The notes below the pieces were generated by a model, which made no database searches, was not told where the DNA came from, and was given only the letters and a program-made list of their open reading frames with translations. Of a stretch of 64,000 nucleotides of DNA, positions 25,325-33,787 are shown in pieces. Source of the DNA: JADJSS01 sp046329815 (GTDB lineage Bacteria; Bacteroidota; Bacteroidia; Chitinophagales; JADIYW01); NCBI GenBank assembly GCA_046329815.1, contig JAXLTY010000002.1, positions 310,001 through 374,000 on the forward strand, given 5' to 3'. The translations under genes were made by a program, and so were the position numbers. The first letter of the stretch is position 1, and each line of letters starts with the position of its first letter.

Positions 25325-25358
25325 AAAAAGGTTGTCTGATTTTTCAGACAACCTTTTT
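25325..25358. terminator. Bidirectional terminator between accC and a lipoprotein gene
   Basis: Perfect 15-bp inverted repeat AAAAAGGTTGTCTGA / TCAGACAACCTTTTT with a T loop, between convergent stops at 25305 and 25376. Confidence 0.9.
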
Positions 25359-25375
25359 ATTTTAAAGAACAAGTG

Positions 25376-26347
25376 TTAGAGTCCTTGAATAGCTGTTTGA
25401 ATTTCAGCCAACGTAGCAGCAACAGGATTGGATGTCACAGTTAAGTTGGTAACTACTGTTGTCGGTTTTATTTCATAGTAATACTGATCTTCTATTTTAG
25501 CAATAACAACAATTTTTATCGATAAACCTTCAGGTACGAAGTAGCCATTGGACAGACTAAATGTATTGGTTGCAAAATTAAATGTATGCATTCTGGTAAC
25601 TGAATTTATGCTCGGAAAATAAATAAACACATTCGTATTCGAATCTACAAAAGCGGATGGTGTAGTTACGAAAATATTTGTTAAAGGATTGGGTGAATTA
25701 TAAAAATAGTCGCAATTGATGTAAGTTAAACTATCTAATTTAAACGTGAAAGCGTATGTGTAATGACCTGCTGTAGTATCGGTTATAGTTGTATTTACAA
25801 CATTTCTGCTGGTATCAACAGGTGTCCAGTTTATTGTAGTATCACCACTTATAGAATCGCTTGGTGTTACAGTGCCATAGAATAAATCCATTGGTGTATT
25901 TGTTGCTGAAGGAATGTAAACATTAGTAAATACACTTTTATTCATTACTAATTCTTCACCATCTTTATATGCTTTAATATAGATTTGTCCGCCGGATTTT
26001 AACAGCTTACCATCAGATGTTGTTGTTTTGTTAGACAAGATCATATCTGCACCTTTTAACATTTCCTGTAATTTAACGATAACATTTCCGCTTGATACAA
26101 TAGCACCTGTTTTTGTTTTAAATGCACTTGGCGGTAAGTAAATAGTAGTTCCTTTTGCGCCAACAACAGTTTGAAATTGTGCAGCGTTAATGGTGAAGCT
26201 TTGCAATGGCGCTTGAGTAAGTTTGTAAAAATCATTTAATGTAGATTGTCTTGCGTTTTGCGTTTTCTGAATTTTGTCTTTCGAACAACTTGAAATACCA
26301 ATTCCTATGATCAATAACAGTGCTAAAATTTTTGTTGCTTTTTTCAT
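25376..26347 (-). CDS. Predicted lipoprotein of unknown function
   Basis: Starts at MKKATKILALLLIIGIGISSCSK; the lipoprotein box ends at Cys21. The frame continues upstream to 26395, but that extension encodes no sensible signal, so ATG at 26347 is preferred (323 residues). The mature protein has a segment FTINAAQFQTVVGAKGTTIYLPPSAFKTKTGAIVSSGNVIVKLQEMLKGADMILSN, which resembles the N-terminal part of several Bacteroidota surface lipoproteins with a beta-sandwich fold. No catalytic motif is visible. Transcribed alone. Confidence 0.72.
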   Translation of the reverse strand: MKKATKILALLLIIGIGISSCSKDKIQKTQNARQSTLNDFYKLTQAPLQSFTINAAQFQTVVGAKGTTIYLPPSAFKTKTGAIVSSGNVIVKLQEMLKGADMILSNKTTTSDGKLLKSGGQIYIKAYKDGEELVMNKSVFTNVYIPSATNTPMDLFYGTVTPSDSISGDTTINWTPVDTSRNVVNTTITDTTAGHYTYAFTFKLDSLTYINCDYFYNSPNPLTNIFVTTPSAFVDSNTNVFIYFPSINSVTRMHTFNFATNTFSLSNGYFVPEGLSIKIVVIAKIEDQYYYEIKPTTVVTNLTVTSNPVAATLAEIQTAIQGL

Positions 26348-26553
26348 GATAATTATTTTTAAAAAGTTATGATACAAAACTATCCAAATCGGCAATGAAA
26401 AAAAGTTACAAATTTTGGTAATAATTCTAATATAAAACCTTCTTTATAGTTCAAAATACATAAAAATGTGTTTTAAAGTAATGATATTCAATTATTTAAT
26501 GTTGTACTGATTTCTGTAAAAATTCCCTTAAATGAAAAATATTTACTAATAAA

Positions 26554-27354
26554 CTAGTGAAAATAAAATCCATTTACCAATAATCTGTTTAGAATAACAA
26601 CGAACACGAATACAATAATAATAGCTGGTTGAATGTTATTTAATAGATCGAATTCTTTATTGTAATTCAAATCAGAGTAGTTTTTATTCAACGCATCACC
26701 ATATGCATAAAACAAAGAAAAATAACTGAACGCTGGCATCAAACTCACCCAAATTTGTACAGGTAAATTCAACAACATCATAAATACTACACAAATATAA
26801 ATTGGGTATTGAATAATTGCCTGTACAAATATTCTTCGCTGGTTTTTGTTTTCTATAATTTCTATCGAAGCCATCTCTACAAAGTGTTTGGTAAGATTTT
26901 TTATGATAAAATACAACATCAATAATCCTATTATTGCTATTAAAATAACTACCCAAAACGGAAAGCCAAGTGCATGAAATACAAAACCGGTATCACCAGA
27001 CGTTGTTAATGGCGCGATCATCAAATAACCTAAAAATCCGATATAGCCATTCACCGACATAAATACATTAAACAAGAATAAACTATTTCGTTTTTTGGAT
27101 TTTACCACAATCCAATGAAACAATAAACCAATAAACAAGCTCATCATCGGGCCTGCAGATGCAATCCATATTTTTTGATGGATGCTTAAATTACCATCAT
27201 CATAGTTTACAAAATTATGATGGAGCGATAATTCTTTTGCATCAAAATAGAATGCAGCCAAAAAGTGGCTGCATTCATGCAATATCATTTCCAAAACAGC
27301 AGTTGTTACATATAACAGAGCTGAATTAATGATTACATATTTGAACTGTTTCAT
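26554..27354 (-). CDS. Membrane protein with an HExxH motif (M50-like)
   Basis: Protein of 266 residues and about seven hydrophobic helices. Helix 1 carries LEMILHECSHFLAA, an HExxH zinc-site motif (His26, Glu27, His30) in the membrane, as in M50 site-2-protease-like proteins. The second M50 motif (NxxPxxxLDG) is not seen; a GDTGFVFHALGFPFW stretch is at about 120-135, so catalysis is uncertain. It overlaps the 2TM gene upstream by 4 bp (ATGA). Together with the next three genes it appears to form one unit. Confidence 0.65.
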   Translation of the reverse strand: MKQFKYVIINSALLYVTTAVLEMILHECSHFLAAFYFDAKELSLHHNFVNYDDGNLSIHQKIWIASAGPMMSLFIGLLFHWIVVKSKKRNSLFLFNVFMSVNGYIGFLGYLMIAPLTTSGDTGFVFHALGFPFWVVILIAIIGLLMLYFIIKNLTKHFVEMASIEIIENKNQRRIFVQAIIQYPIYICVVFMMLLNLPVQIWVSLMPAFSYFSLFYAYGDALNKNYSDLNYNKEFDLLNNIQPAIIIVFVFVVILNRLLVNGFYFH

Positions 27355-27629
27355 GAATACTTATTTTTTAACTTATCGTATTCTTTTTCTACCGAATTAA
27401 AATCAGCATGATATGCTTTAAAATATTTAGAAACTAACGAAATTCCCCAAAATACAGTTGGCCAAATTGGCCACGGAATTCCGTTAATATCATTCTTATA
27501 AGCAGTTAAAAACCAAATTGCCCAAAGCAATAAGTTTACACTTAAATATGAAATTAAATTTCTTTTAAAAGCAACTCTTGCTTGTGCAGTTTGCCATAAT
27601 AGCTGGTCTTTTTCTTGTTGATTTTCCAT
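27351..27629 (-). CDS. 2TM-domain small membrane protein
   Basis: Protein of 92 residues: short helical start (QEKDQLLWQTAQARVAFKRN), two transmembrane helices with a Trp-rich turn (LLLWAIWFLTAYKNDINGIPWPIWPTVFWGISL), and a charged tail (YKAYHADFNSVEKEYDKLKNK-like). This is the pattern of the 2TM domain found in Bacteroidota, often fused to LytTR regulators or histidine kinases; here it stands alone. The 4-bp overlap with the M50-like gene indicates translational coupling. Confidence 0.8.
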   Translation of the reverse strand: MENQQEKDQLLWQTAQARVAFKRNLISYLSVNLLLWAIWFLTAYKNDINGIPWPIWPTVFWGISLVSKYFKAYHADFNSVEKEYDKLKNKYS

Positions 27630-27688
27630 TTTTATTATTTTTTATTTTTATAGAATCGTTGAATGATAGAATATTAATTTTATTTTTT

Positions 27689-27720
27689 ACTTACTACTTA
27701 TGACTTACGACTTACGACTA
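27689..27720. repeat. Heptamer mini-array overlapping the regulator gene stop
   Basis: Four 7-bp units (ACTTACT, ACTTATG, ACTTACG, ACTTACG) plus ACTA. The stop of the HTH regulator (27698-27700) lies in it, and the last residues of the protein (VSRKS) are encoded by the repeat, as with the SRES end of CoaD. Confidence 0.65.
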
Positions 27721-28000
27721 AATACTTTTGTATATCAGCGACATATTTTTCAAATGCTTTCGTTCCTTTTTTAGTGATCTTACAAGTCGTTTTTGGATAA
27801 TTGTTTTCAAATGCTTTTTTTACTTCGATATATTCTGCATCTTTCAGTTTAGAAATCTGCACGCTAAGATTGCCATTTGTAGATTGTGTAGCTTCCTGTA
27901 TGTAAGTAAAATCAGCTTCTTTTACACCAATCAGCAACGACATGATTGCTAACCGCAATTGTGAATGTAATATTGGATCTAACTCAGTAAACGTTTTCAT
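27698..28000 (-). CDS. Winged-helix transcriptional regulator
   Basis: Protein of 100 residues with a winged-helix fold of the HTH_34 (MarR/ArsR-like) type: LDPILHSQLRLAIMSLLIGVKEADFTYIQEATQSTNGNLSVQISKLKDAEYIEVKKAFENNYPKTTCKITKKGTKAFEKYV. Such small regulators in Bacteroidota are usually encoded with a membrane protein; here the upstream membrane gene overlaps by 4 bp. It probably controls its own operon. The C-terminal residues come from a heptamer repeat. Confidence 0.85.
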   Translation of the reverse strand: MKTFTELDPILHSQLRLAIMSLLIGVKEADFTYIQEATQSTNGNLSVQISKLKDAEYIEVKKAFENNYPKTTCKITKKGTKAFEKYVADIQKYLVVSRKS

Positions 28001-28572
28001 GCTTGCTGATTTTTAAACTCATTTTTTAATAAAAATCCGGGAATGATGTAAGATATTAAAATGGCTGCTGCCATAATTAACAACTGATTTTCATCTTTAA
28101 TAAAAGAAATTACAATTGCTAAAATAAAACAAATCAAACCACCAATTACTAATGGTCTAAAGTCTATTATTTTTCCTGTAACAAATGTGCCAATTGCATA
28201 TAACAATATAATAGTTGGCAAAATATTTATTTTTTGAGAAGCAAAAAATACGATGCAAATAAATGCACATCCAATGGCTGTCCATAGCGCACTTATTGCA
28301 TTGCCATTATAGGTTTGTAGCTTAATTTCCTTTCTTTTTTTAACGACAATATAGATGTGGATGATAGCAATTATTGGCATTGCAATCCAAACGGCTTCGC
28401 TGTCTTGTACATGTGTTTTTATTAAGATATATTGTGTTACAGTACAAATTAGTGCAGCAAAACCCCAAAGCAGAAACAATGCCGAGTTGTCAAATAATTG
28501 CGCTTTGGTTTTGTTCATCATATTTTGAATGATGGCTAAACTTTCCTGTTCGGTGATATTTTTTTCTTCCAT
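27997..28572 (-). CDS. Hypothetical membrane protein coupled to the regulator
   Basis: Protein of 191 residues with a cytoplasmic N-terminal helix (EEKNITEQESLAIIQNMMNKTKAQLFDN) and five or six transmembrane helices (ALFLLWGFAALICTVTQYILI and others). The gene overlaps the HTH regulator by 4 bp. The arrangement membrane protein-winged-helix regulator recurs in Bacteroidota; function unknown. Confidence 0.7.
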   Translation of the reverse strand: MEEKNITEQESLAIIQNMMNKTKAQLFDNSALFLLWGFAALICTVTQYILIKTHVQDSEAVWIAMPIIAIIHIYIVVKKRKEIKLQTYNGNAISALWTAIGCAFICIVFFASQKINILPTIILLYAIGTFVTGKIIDFRPLVIGGLICFILAIVISFIKDENQLLIMAAAILISYIIPGFLLKNEFKNQQA

Positions 28573-28674
28573 TGTTGTATAAATTAAGTGTAAAAATAAA
28601 GTAGTTTATTTTATAAACCAAATTTATTCTAATAAAGTTCCATGAAAATGAAATATTTTTTCAGAATGATTTTA

Positions 28675-30168
28675 CTAGGAATAAGAGTAGTGATTCAAAT
28701 CAGAAGTTAAGCTGTATTTTCTGGATTCAGCAACCGATAACGGTCGCAAAAAGGGAGCATCGCCGTTTTTGTCAAAGTAATAACTATTGGCACCGGAACA
28801 ATTATTATTGAAAAAAACCGTGTTCTCCTGATTTTCTAACATGTATTTAAAATAAGTATCGTTTGCTTCTTTTTTAATTTCTACAACATCAGTCTTTCGT
28901 TTCCTGTTTTCATTCAACACACGCATAATATGATTCAACTGAATCTCAATCAAATCAAACCACGACAAACCGGAAGCGCTGTACGGACCAAAGATCATAA
29001 AGAAATTAGGAAAACCGGGAATGCTACAGCCATGATACGCTTGTAGTCGGTTTTGCTGCCAGTATTCACTCAATTCTTGTTTATCTTTTCCATAGACTTT
29101 ATAATTCACCATGCTATTATTCGCCATCACTTTAAAACCGGTTGCAGTAATCAGCGTATCGGCTTTCCGTTCTGTACCATCTTTCGTAATAATGCTGTCT
29201 TTCGTTATTTCTGTAATTCCGTCTGTTATAAGTTCTACATTTTTTCTGTTGAATGTCGGATAATAATCACTCGAAAAACTCGGACGCTTACATCCAAAAC
29301 CATATTTAGGTGTCAATTTTTCTCGTAGAACAGGATCTTTAACTTGCTTATGCAAATTTCTTAAACAGACATTTTCTAAATATTTAATGATAAACGGAAA
29401 CTGTTTGTTCTTTACGACAGCCGTCACCATTACTTGCTCTGTGATCTTATCGGTAACTTTTCGGATAGAATTTTGAGTAAAAGGCAACAACGAAAAAACA
29501 TCTTGCAAATAAGTTGGAATAACGGCATCCGGCTTGCGTGCTATCCAAATCGGTGTGCGCTGGTACACTTGTAATTGCTGCACAATTGGCGCAATGGCTG
29601 GAATCAGTTGCACACTGGTGGCACCTGTTCCGATGACAGCTACTTTCTTATTTTTTAAGTCATATTCCTTTTTCCATCGTGCTGTATGAATGAGTTCACC
29701 TTTAAAATGATTGATACCTTTTATATCCGGAAAATTTGGATCAGTCAACGCGCCTGTTGCTGAAATTACGACCTTTGCATAATGTTTTCTTTTATTGCTT
29801 AAAGTAATTGTCCAGTATTTTTTTTGTTCATCAAAGGCAGCATCTGTAACCGTTGCATTAAATATAAAATGTTCCCGTAAGTTGTATTTGTCAACGCAAT
29901 GTTGCGCATATTCAAACAACTCTTTGCCTGGTGCAAACACGCGGCTCCAGTTTGGATTCTGCTCGAAAGAATATGAATAGGTAAACGATGTAATGTCAAC
30001 AGCAATACCAGGATATTTATTATCGCGCCAGGTGCCGCCGAGATCACTTTCGCGTTCTAAAATAACAAACGAATAACCGGCTTTTTTCAGTTGTATGCCG
30101 GTGCCGATGCCTGAAAATCCGGAACCAATAATAAGTACGTCGTGTATAACAACTGTTGCTTTTGCCAT
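28675..30168 (-). CDS. Flavin-containing (Baeyer-Villiger-type) monooxygenase
   Basis: NAD(P)H- and FAD-dependent oxygenase of 497 residues. The FAD site is VLIIGSGFSGIGTGIQLKKAG; the NADPH site is VAVIGTGATSVQLIPAIA. Between them is FKGELIHTARWK, which fits the Baeyer-Villiger fingerprint FxGxxxHxxxW with Lys in place of the usual Pro or Asp. The C-terminal SIPGFPNFFMIFGPYSASGLSWF is also typical. Substrate unknown; ketones or sterol-like compounds are possible. A GMC oxidoreductase lies divergently upstream, so the pair may share a regulator or substrate class. Confidence 0.88.
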   Translation of the reverse strand: MAKATVVIHDVLIIGSGFSGIGTGIQLKKAGYSFVILERESDLGGTWRDNKYPGIAVDITSFTYSYSFEQNPNWSRVFAPGKELFEYAQHCVDKYNLREHFIFNATVTDAAFDEQKKYWTITLSNKRKHYAKVVISATGALTDPNFPDIKGINHFKGELIHTARWKKEYDLKNKKVAVIGTGATSVQLIPAIAPIVQQLQVYQRTPIWIARKPDAVIPTYLQDVFSLLPFTQNSIRKVTDKITEQVMVTAVVKNKQFPFIIKYLENVCLRNLHKQVKDPVLREKLTPKYGFGCKRPSFSSDYYPTFNRKNVELITDGITEITKDSIITKDGTERKADTLITATGFKVMANNSMVNYKVYGKDKQELSEYWQQNRLQAYHGCSIPGFPNFFMIFGPYSASGLSWFDLIEIQLNHIMRVLNENRKRKTDVVEIKKEANDTYFKYMLENQENTVFFNNNCSGANSYYFDKNGDAPFLRPLSVAESRKYSLTSDLNHYSYS

Positions 30169-30357
30169 GAATTAAATTGATAATTAAAAGTAAATCATTC
30201 CAAACAGAAACATCTGTTCTAAAGATAAAAAAGTACAAATAAAAATTAACAGAAGTTAATCCGGTTCAGAACGGATAAATTAATTCAAAGCTTCTTATCT
30301 TTTATCTATTTAAATATTCCGGCCAAAATCGTACATTGTCAATCATAAATTCATGCT

Positions 30358-31953
30358 ATGGCAGATCAACAATTCGATTACGATTATGTAATTATCGGCA
30401 GCGGCTTTGGTGGCTCGGTTTCCGCGTTGCGTTTATCCGAAAAAGGATATAAAGTACTGGTGATCGAAAAAGGGAAGTGGTTCAACAAACCGGAAGACTT
30501 TGCAAAATCAAACTGGAATTTACGCAAATGGATGTGGATGCCAAGTATCGGTTTACAAGGTTTGTTTAAACTCACTTTTTATCGTCATGTAGCTGTAGTG
30601 AGCGGCGTTGGTGTTGGCGGCGGTTCGCTGGTGTATGCCAATACATTGCCGATTCCAAAATCCGAATTTTATAATACCGGTCACTGGAATGGCTTGGAAA
30701 ACTGGGAAGAAGATCTGAAGCCATATTACCAGGTAGCATTAAAAATGTTAGGTGCGGAAAGACATCCATACATGAGCAAAAGCGATAAGGTAATGCAACA
30801 GTTAGCGGCTAATATTGGTCGTCCGGATTCGTTTGACAAAACCAATGTTGCCGTTTATTTCGGTAAAAAAGATGTTACGGTTCCGGATCCCTATTTTGGC
30901 GGCAAAGGCCCTGACAGAACCGGCTGTAATCTTTGTGGTGGTTGTATGATTGGCTGCCGTTTCAATGCGAAAAATACATTAGATAAAAATTATTTGTACT
31001 TAGCACAGCAATTAGGTGCTGAAATATTAGCCGAAAAAATAGTGTATGATGTAGTGCCGTTAAGTGCTGATGGCGGTGCCGGTTATGAAATAAAATTCAA
31101 AGATTCCTTGTCTAATTTCTTTCCTGAAAAAGGAAGCGTAAAAGCCAAAGGCGTTATTTTTTCCGGTGGTGTTTTAGGAACGGTGGATTTGTTATTAAAG
31201 CTGAAAGCAACTTCGCTGCCGAATTTATCGGAAACGATTGGATCCGGTTTGCGTACCAATTCAGAAAGTTTAATTGGTGTTACTTCATTTGATAAAAATA
31301 CGTCGTTTTCGGAAGGCATAGCTATTGGTTCTATTATCAACATAGATGAAAGTAGGCATATTGAACCGGTAAAATATTCAGAAGGGTCCGGTTTCTGGCG
31401 CATCTTTATGGCGCCGATGGTGCAAGGAAAAAATATATTTATTCGTTTTTTTAATATGCTAAAAGATTTTGTCCTGCATCCGTTAAGCAACTTAAAAGCG
31501 TTTTTCATTGATGATTGGAGCAAACGCACGCAAATACTGTTATATATGGAAAGTATTGACTCTACCTTGCGATTTAAACGAAATATTTTTGGCGGAATGA
31601 AAACAAATATGGACAGCGGTCCGGCGCCGACTGCCTTCAATCCGAAAGCACAGGAACTGGCGCATGAAGTAGAAAAGATTGTAAATGGCAAAGCGATGGT
31701 AATGAGCACAGAAACCTTATTTGGTATTCCGACAACCGCTCACATCTTAGGTGGCGCCTGCATGGGAAAAGATGATAAAAGCGGTGTGATCGATAAAGAC
31801 AATAAAGTATTCAACTACAAAAATATGATGGTGTGCGATGGCAGTATGATTTCCGCCAATCCGGGTGTGAATCCAAGTTTAAGCATCACTGCCATTTCCG
31901 AACGCGCTATGAACAAGATGCCACTGAAGAAAGATAATCCTGAGTTTAACTGA
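30358..31953 (+). CDS. GMC-family FAD oxidoreductase (cholesterol-oxidase-like)
   Basis: Protein of 531 residues with the FAD motif YVIIGSGFGGSVSALRLSEKG and GVGVGGGSLVYANTLPIPKSEFY. A cysteine cluster, GCNLCGGCMIGCRFNAKNTLDKNYL at about 197-220, is typical of the cholesterol-oxidase-like branch and could hold a metal or disulfides. The C-terminal GMC domain includes TAHILGGACMGKDDKSGVIDKDNKVFNYKNMMVCDGSMISANPGVNPSLSITAISER with the catalytic His/Asn region. It is divergent from the flavin monooxygenase across a 189-bp gap. Confidence 0.9.
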   Translation: MADQQFDYDYVIIGSGFGGSVSALRLSEKGYKVLVIEKGKWFNKPEDFAKSNWNLRKWMWMPSIGLQGLFKLTFYRHVAVVSGVGVGGGSLVYANTLPIPKSEFYNTGHWNGLENWEEDLKPYYQVALKMLGAERHPYMSKSDKVMQQLAANIGRPDSFDKTNVAVYFGKKDVTVPDPYFGGKGPDRTGCNLCGGCMIGCRFNAKNTLDKNYLYLAQQLGAEILAEKIVYDVVPLSADGGAGYEIKFKDSLSNFFPEKGSVKAKGVIFSGGVLGTVDLLLKLKATSLPNLSETIGSGLRTNSESLIGVTSFDKNTSFSEGIAIGSIINIDESRHIEPVKYSEGSGFWRIFMAPMVQGKNIFIRFFNMLKDFVLHPLSNLKAFFIDDWSKRTQILLYMESIDSTLRFKRNIFGGMKTNMDSGPAPTAFNPKAQELAHEVEKIVNGKAMVMSTETLFGIPTTAHILGGACMGKDDKSGVIDKDNKVFNYKNMMVCDGSMISANPGVNPSLSITAISERAMNKMPLKKDNPEFN

Positions 31954-31957
31954 GCAC

Positions 31958-32491
31958 TTATTTTTTTGAATATGTTCGATGGTGTCGTTGTAGTAAAACA
32001 GGATACAAATTAACCAATACATTAATAAGCATAATAGACGGTACAAAAACGCTTCGATGTATGCAAATCAAATAAACGCTGAAAAATAGAAGTAGTACGA
32101 ATGGCACTAAATGACCAAATTCATTTCGTTTGGTTTTGGTTATGAAAGCATCTAATTTTTCCTGTGTGCTGCCAAAATAGGTAGCTTTTATTTTTTGTTT
32201 ATTATAAAACAGGAATACGATTATCTTTCCAAATAATTGCACACCAATAATTTTGCAAATAAATTTTAGCAACATTGGTTGCCATATATGATAATATCCG
32301 TTAGGCAATAGTTTATAGGCAGGAATTATAATTCCCAAAATAATAAAGATGGCAGATACAAAAGCAGCAAAGCAGGCGCCTTTTAGATGAACAAGTAGTT
32401 TGTTATTGTCAATCGTTTGAAATGATAAAGCCAAAGCAACAGCGATACAGCCACAACATAAAGAAACCAATATAATGATCCATTTTTTCAT
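31958..32491 (-). CDS. Membrane protein, possibly related to CrtO-type acyltransferases
   Basis: Protein of 177 residues with four helices. The pieces LPNGYYHIWQPMLLKFICKIIGVQLFGK, EFGHLVPFVLLLFF and NVLVNLYPVLLQRHHRTY resemble the small integral acyltransferase family named for glycosyl-4,4'-diaponeurosporenoate acyltransferase (CrtO). The relation is judged by eye and is not strong. It is convergent with the GMC gene, with 4 bp between stops. Confidence 0.5.
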   Translation of the reverse strand: MKKWIIILVSLCCGCIAVALALSFQTIDNNKLLVHLKGACFAAFVSAIFIILGIIIPAYKLLPNGYYHIWQPMLLKFICKIIGVQLFGKIIVFLFYNKQKIKATYFGSTQEKLDAFITKTKRNEFGHLVPFVLLLFFSVYLICIHRSVFVPSIMLINVLVNLYPVLLQRHHRTYSKK

Positions 32492-32542
32492 CAGTTAAAT
32501 ATAAAAGTTAGAATTAGCTTTTTCATTTACTTGCATAAAATA

Positions 32543-32560
32543 CATCACTCATCACACACT
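32543..32560. repeat. Short heptamer-like repeat at a stop codon
   Basis: CATCACT and CATCACA followed by CACT, overlapping the stop (32552-32554) of the next gene. Only two and a half units; included because of its position at a stop codon, like the longer arrays. Confidence 0.3.
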
Positions 32561-33466
32561 GGCTTCCATCAGCACTTCCAAACTTGTCGTCTCTTTTGTA
32601 GTCACTGCAATGTTCTCAATTGTCTTGATTGCATAACCACCAACACTTATTTGCAAGGTATATGTACCCGGCGGAACATCAATGATTGTAAACATGCCCG
32701 ATTCATTCGTAACCAGTTTAGTTGTTGTACCAACCACTTCCACCAATGCGCCGTCCAGCACTAAATGACTATCGCCGTCTTTTACCGTACCTGAAATAAT
32801 ACCGAAATTATGATGACGGATACCGTTTTTCACAATCCTGCGGGCATTCTTATAGGTAAGGTAAACATCCAGGTGTTCATCCTTAAGACCTGTCATTGCC
32901 TTATCCAGTTCTTTTCTCAGGAACAGAGAGATTTCCTGCGATTTTTGTTTTTGCAGTTTCGTCAATGTTTTCCGGATGTTGCGTGCCGTAGTCGGAGTGG
33001 CCACTAACGTTATATAATTCGTCAGCGTTATATTGTACGAATCAATATACGCAGCATCCACACCAAAAGGAGCCAGTTCCGCCTGGTTTCCGGTCAGTAT
33101 ATTGACCACAAGTTGTCCATGAACAATTACGGTTTGGTCAGCCATGGCCTGTACCGTACTCAATGCTTTGTCCACTGAGTTTGCGATCGAAAAATTATGT
33201 ACATTTCTGAAATGAGCCACGATATAACCTGCTGATCTTTCAATAGAAAGATTCAGTTTGTTACGCGCAAACTGCTTGTCTTCAGCTACACCAGTCCGGT
33301 TCATACTTTGGTCGCGGCTGATGTCGTCCATTTCTTTCAGCAACACGAGGTAGTGTGCATACAAACCAGCCACGCCTGCGTTTGTATTGATCAGTGTGAT
33401 ATTGTCATCACACACACCTTTCGTTGCTTTATACATGGAAAGGAGATTTTCTATGAATGTGTTCAT
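32552..33466 (-). CDS. Helical protein with C-terminal carboxypeptidase-regulatory-like domain
   Basis: Protein of 304 residues, with no signal peptide. About 1-220 is helical and unrecognised (SMYKATKGVCDDNITLINTN, then LTKLQKQKSQEISLFLRKELDKAMTGLKDEHLDVY). Residues of about 222-300 form a carboxypeptidase-regulatory-like beta domain (GTVKDGDSHLVLDGALVEVVGTTTKLVTNESGMFTIIDVPPGTYTLQISVGGY), a fold usually found in exported proteins. The missing export signal makes its location unclear. Confidence 0.65.
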   Translation of the reverse strand: MNTFIENLLSMYKATKGVCDDNITLINTNAGVAGLYAHYLVLLKEMDDISRDQSMNRTGVAEDKQFARNKLNLSIERSAGYIVAHFRNVHNFSIANSVDKALSTVQAMADQTVIVHGQLVVNILTGNQAELAPFGVDAAYIDSYNITLTNYITLVATPTTARNIRKTLTKLQKQKSQEISLFLRKELDKAMTGLKDEHLDVYLTYKNARRIVKNGIRHHNFGIISGTVKDGDSHLVLDGALVEVVGTTTKLVTNESGMFTIIDVPPGTYTLQISVGGYAIKTIENIAVTTKETTSLEVLMEASV

Positions 33467-33787
33467 GTCTGTTTTTATTTAAATTATTAATAATAGAACA
33501 CTGCCATTAAGCACCGGCTTGTTTTATTTTATCGGAACTATACAGAACGTGTTTGATAAAAATTCTCAGTGTGCACGTAAGAACAAAAAATCTTTTGATA
33601 CATATAAACGCAGCCACTGTCTGTTTATTGTATATAATAAAAAGTTTAACATTTTTTTAGAAATGTGCAACAGTTATTCATTACTGAGCGGTATTCAAAT
33701 TGTCAGATAAGTCAATTTTTAATCAACAACGAACTGAATAACAATTTTATATTATTAACTTTGACAATTGGATAACATAAGTAATTA
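33467..33787. other. Gene-free region before the restriction operon
   Basis: About 320 bp, AT-rich, between divergent genes. It holds the res -7 box at 33756-33763. A 63-codon open frame at 33519-33710 lacks a recognisable domain and start signal, so I do not call it. Confidence 0.5.
33756..33763 (+). promoter_or_regulatory. -7 box (TAACTTTG) before the res gene
   Basis: Exact TAnnTTTG match 24 bp before the ATG of the Res subunit; the likely promoter of the four-gene operon. No TTG at the usual distance. Confidence 0.4.

Noticed and set aside
33519..33710. Small gene of 63 codons before res
   Set aside because: No recognisable domain, no start signal, and composition like the surrounding gap.
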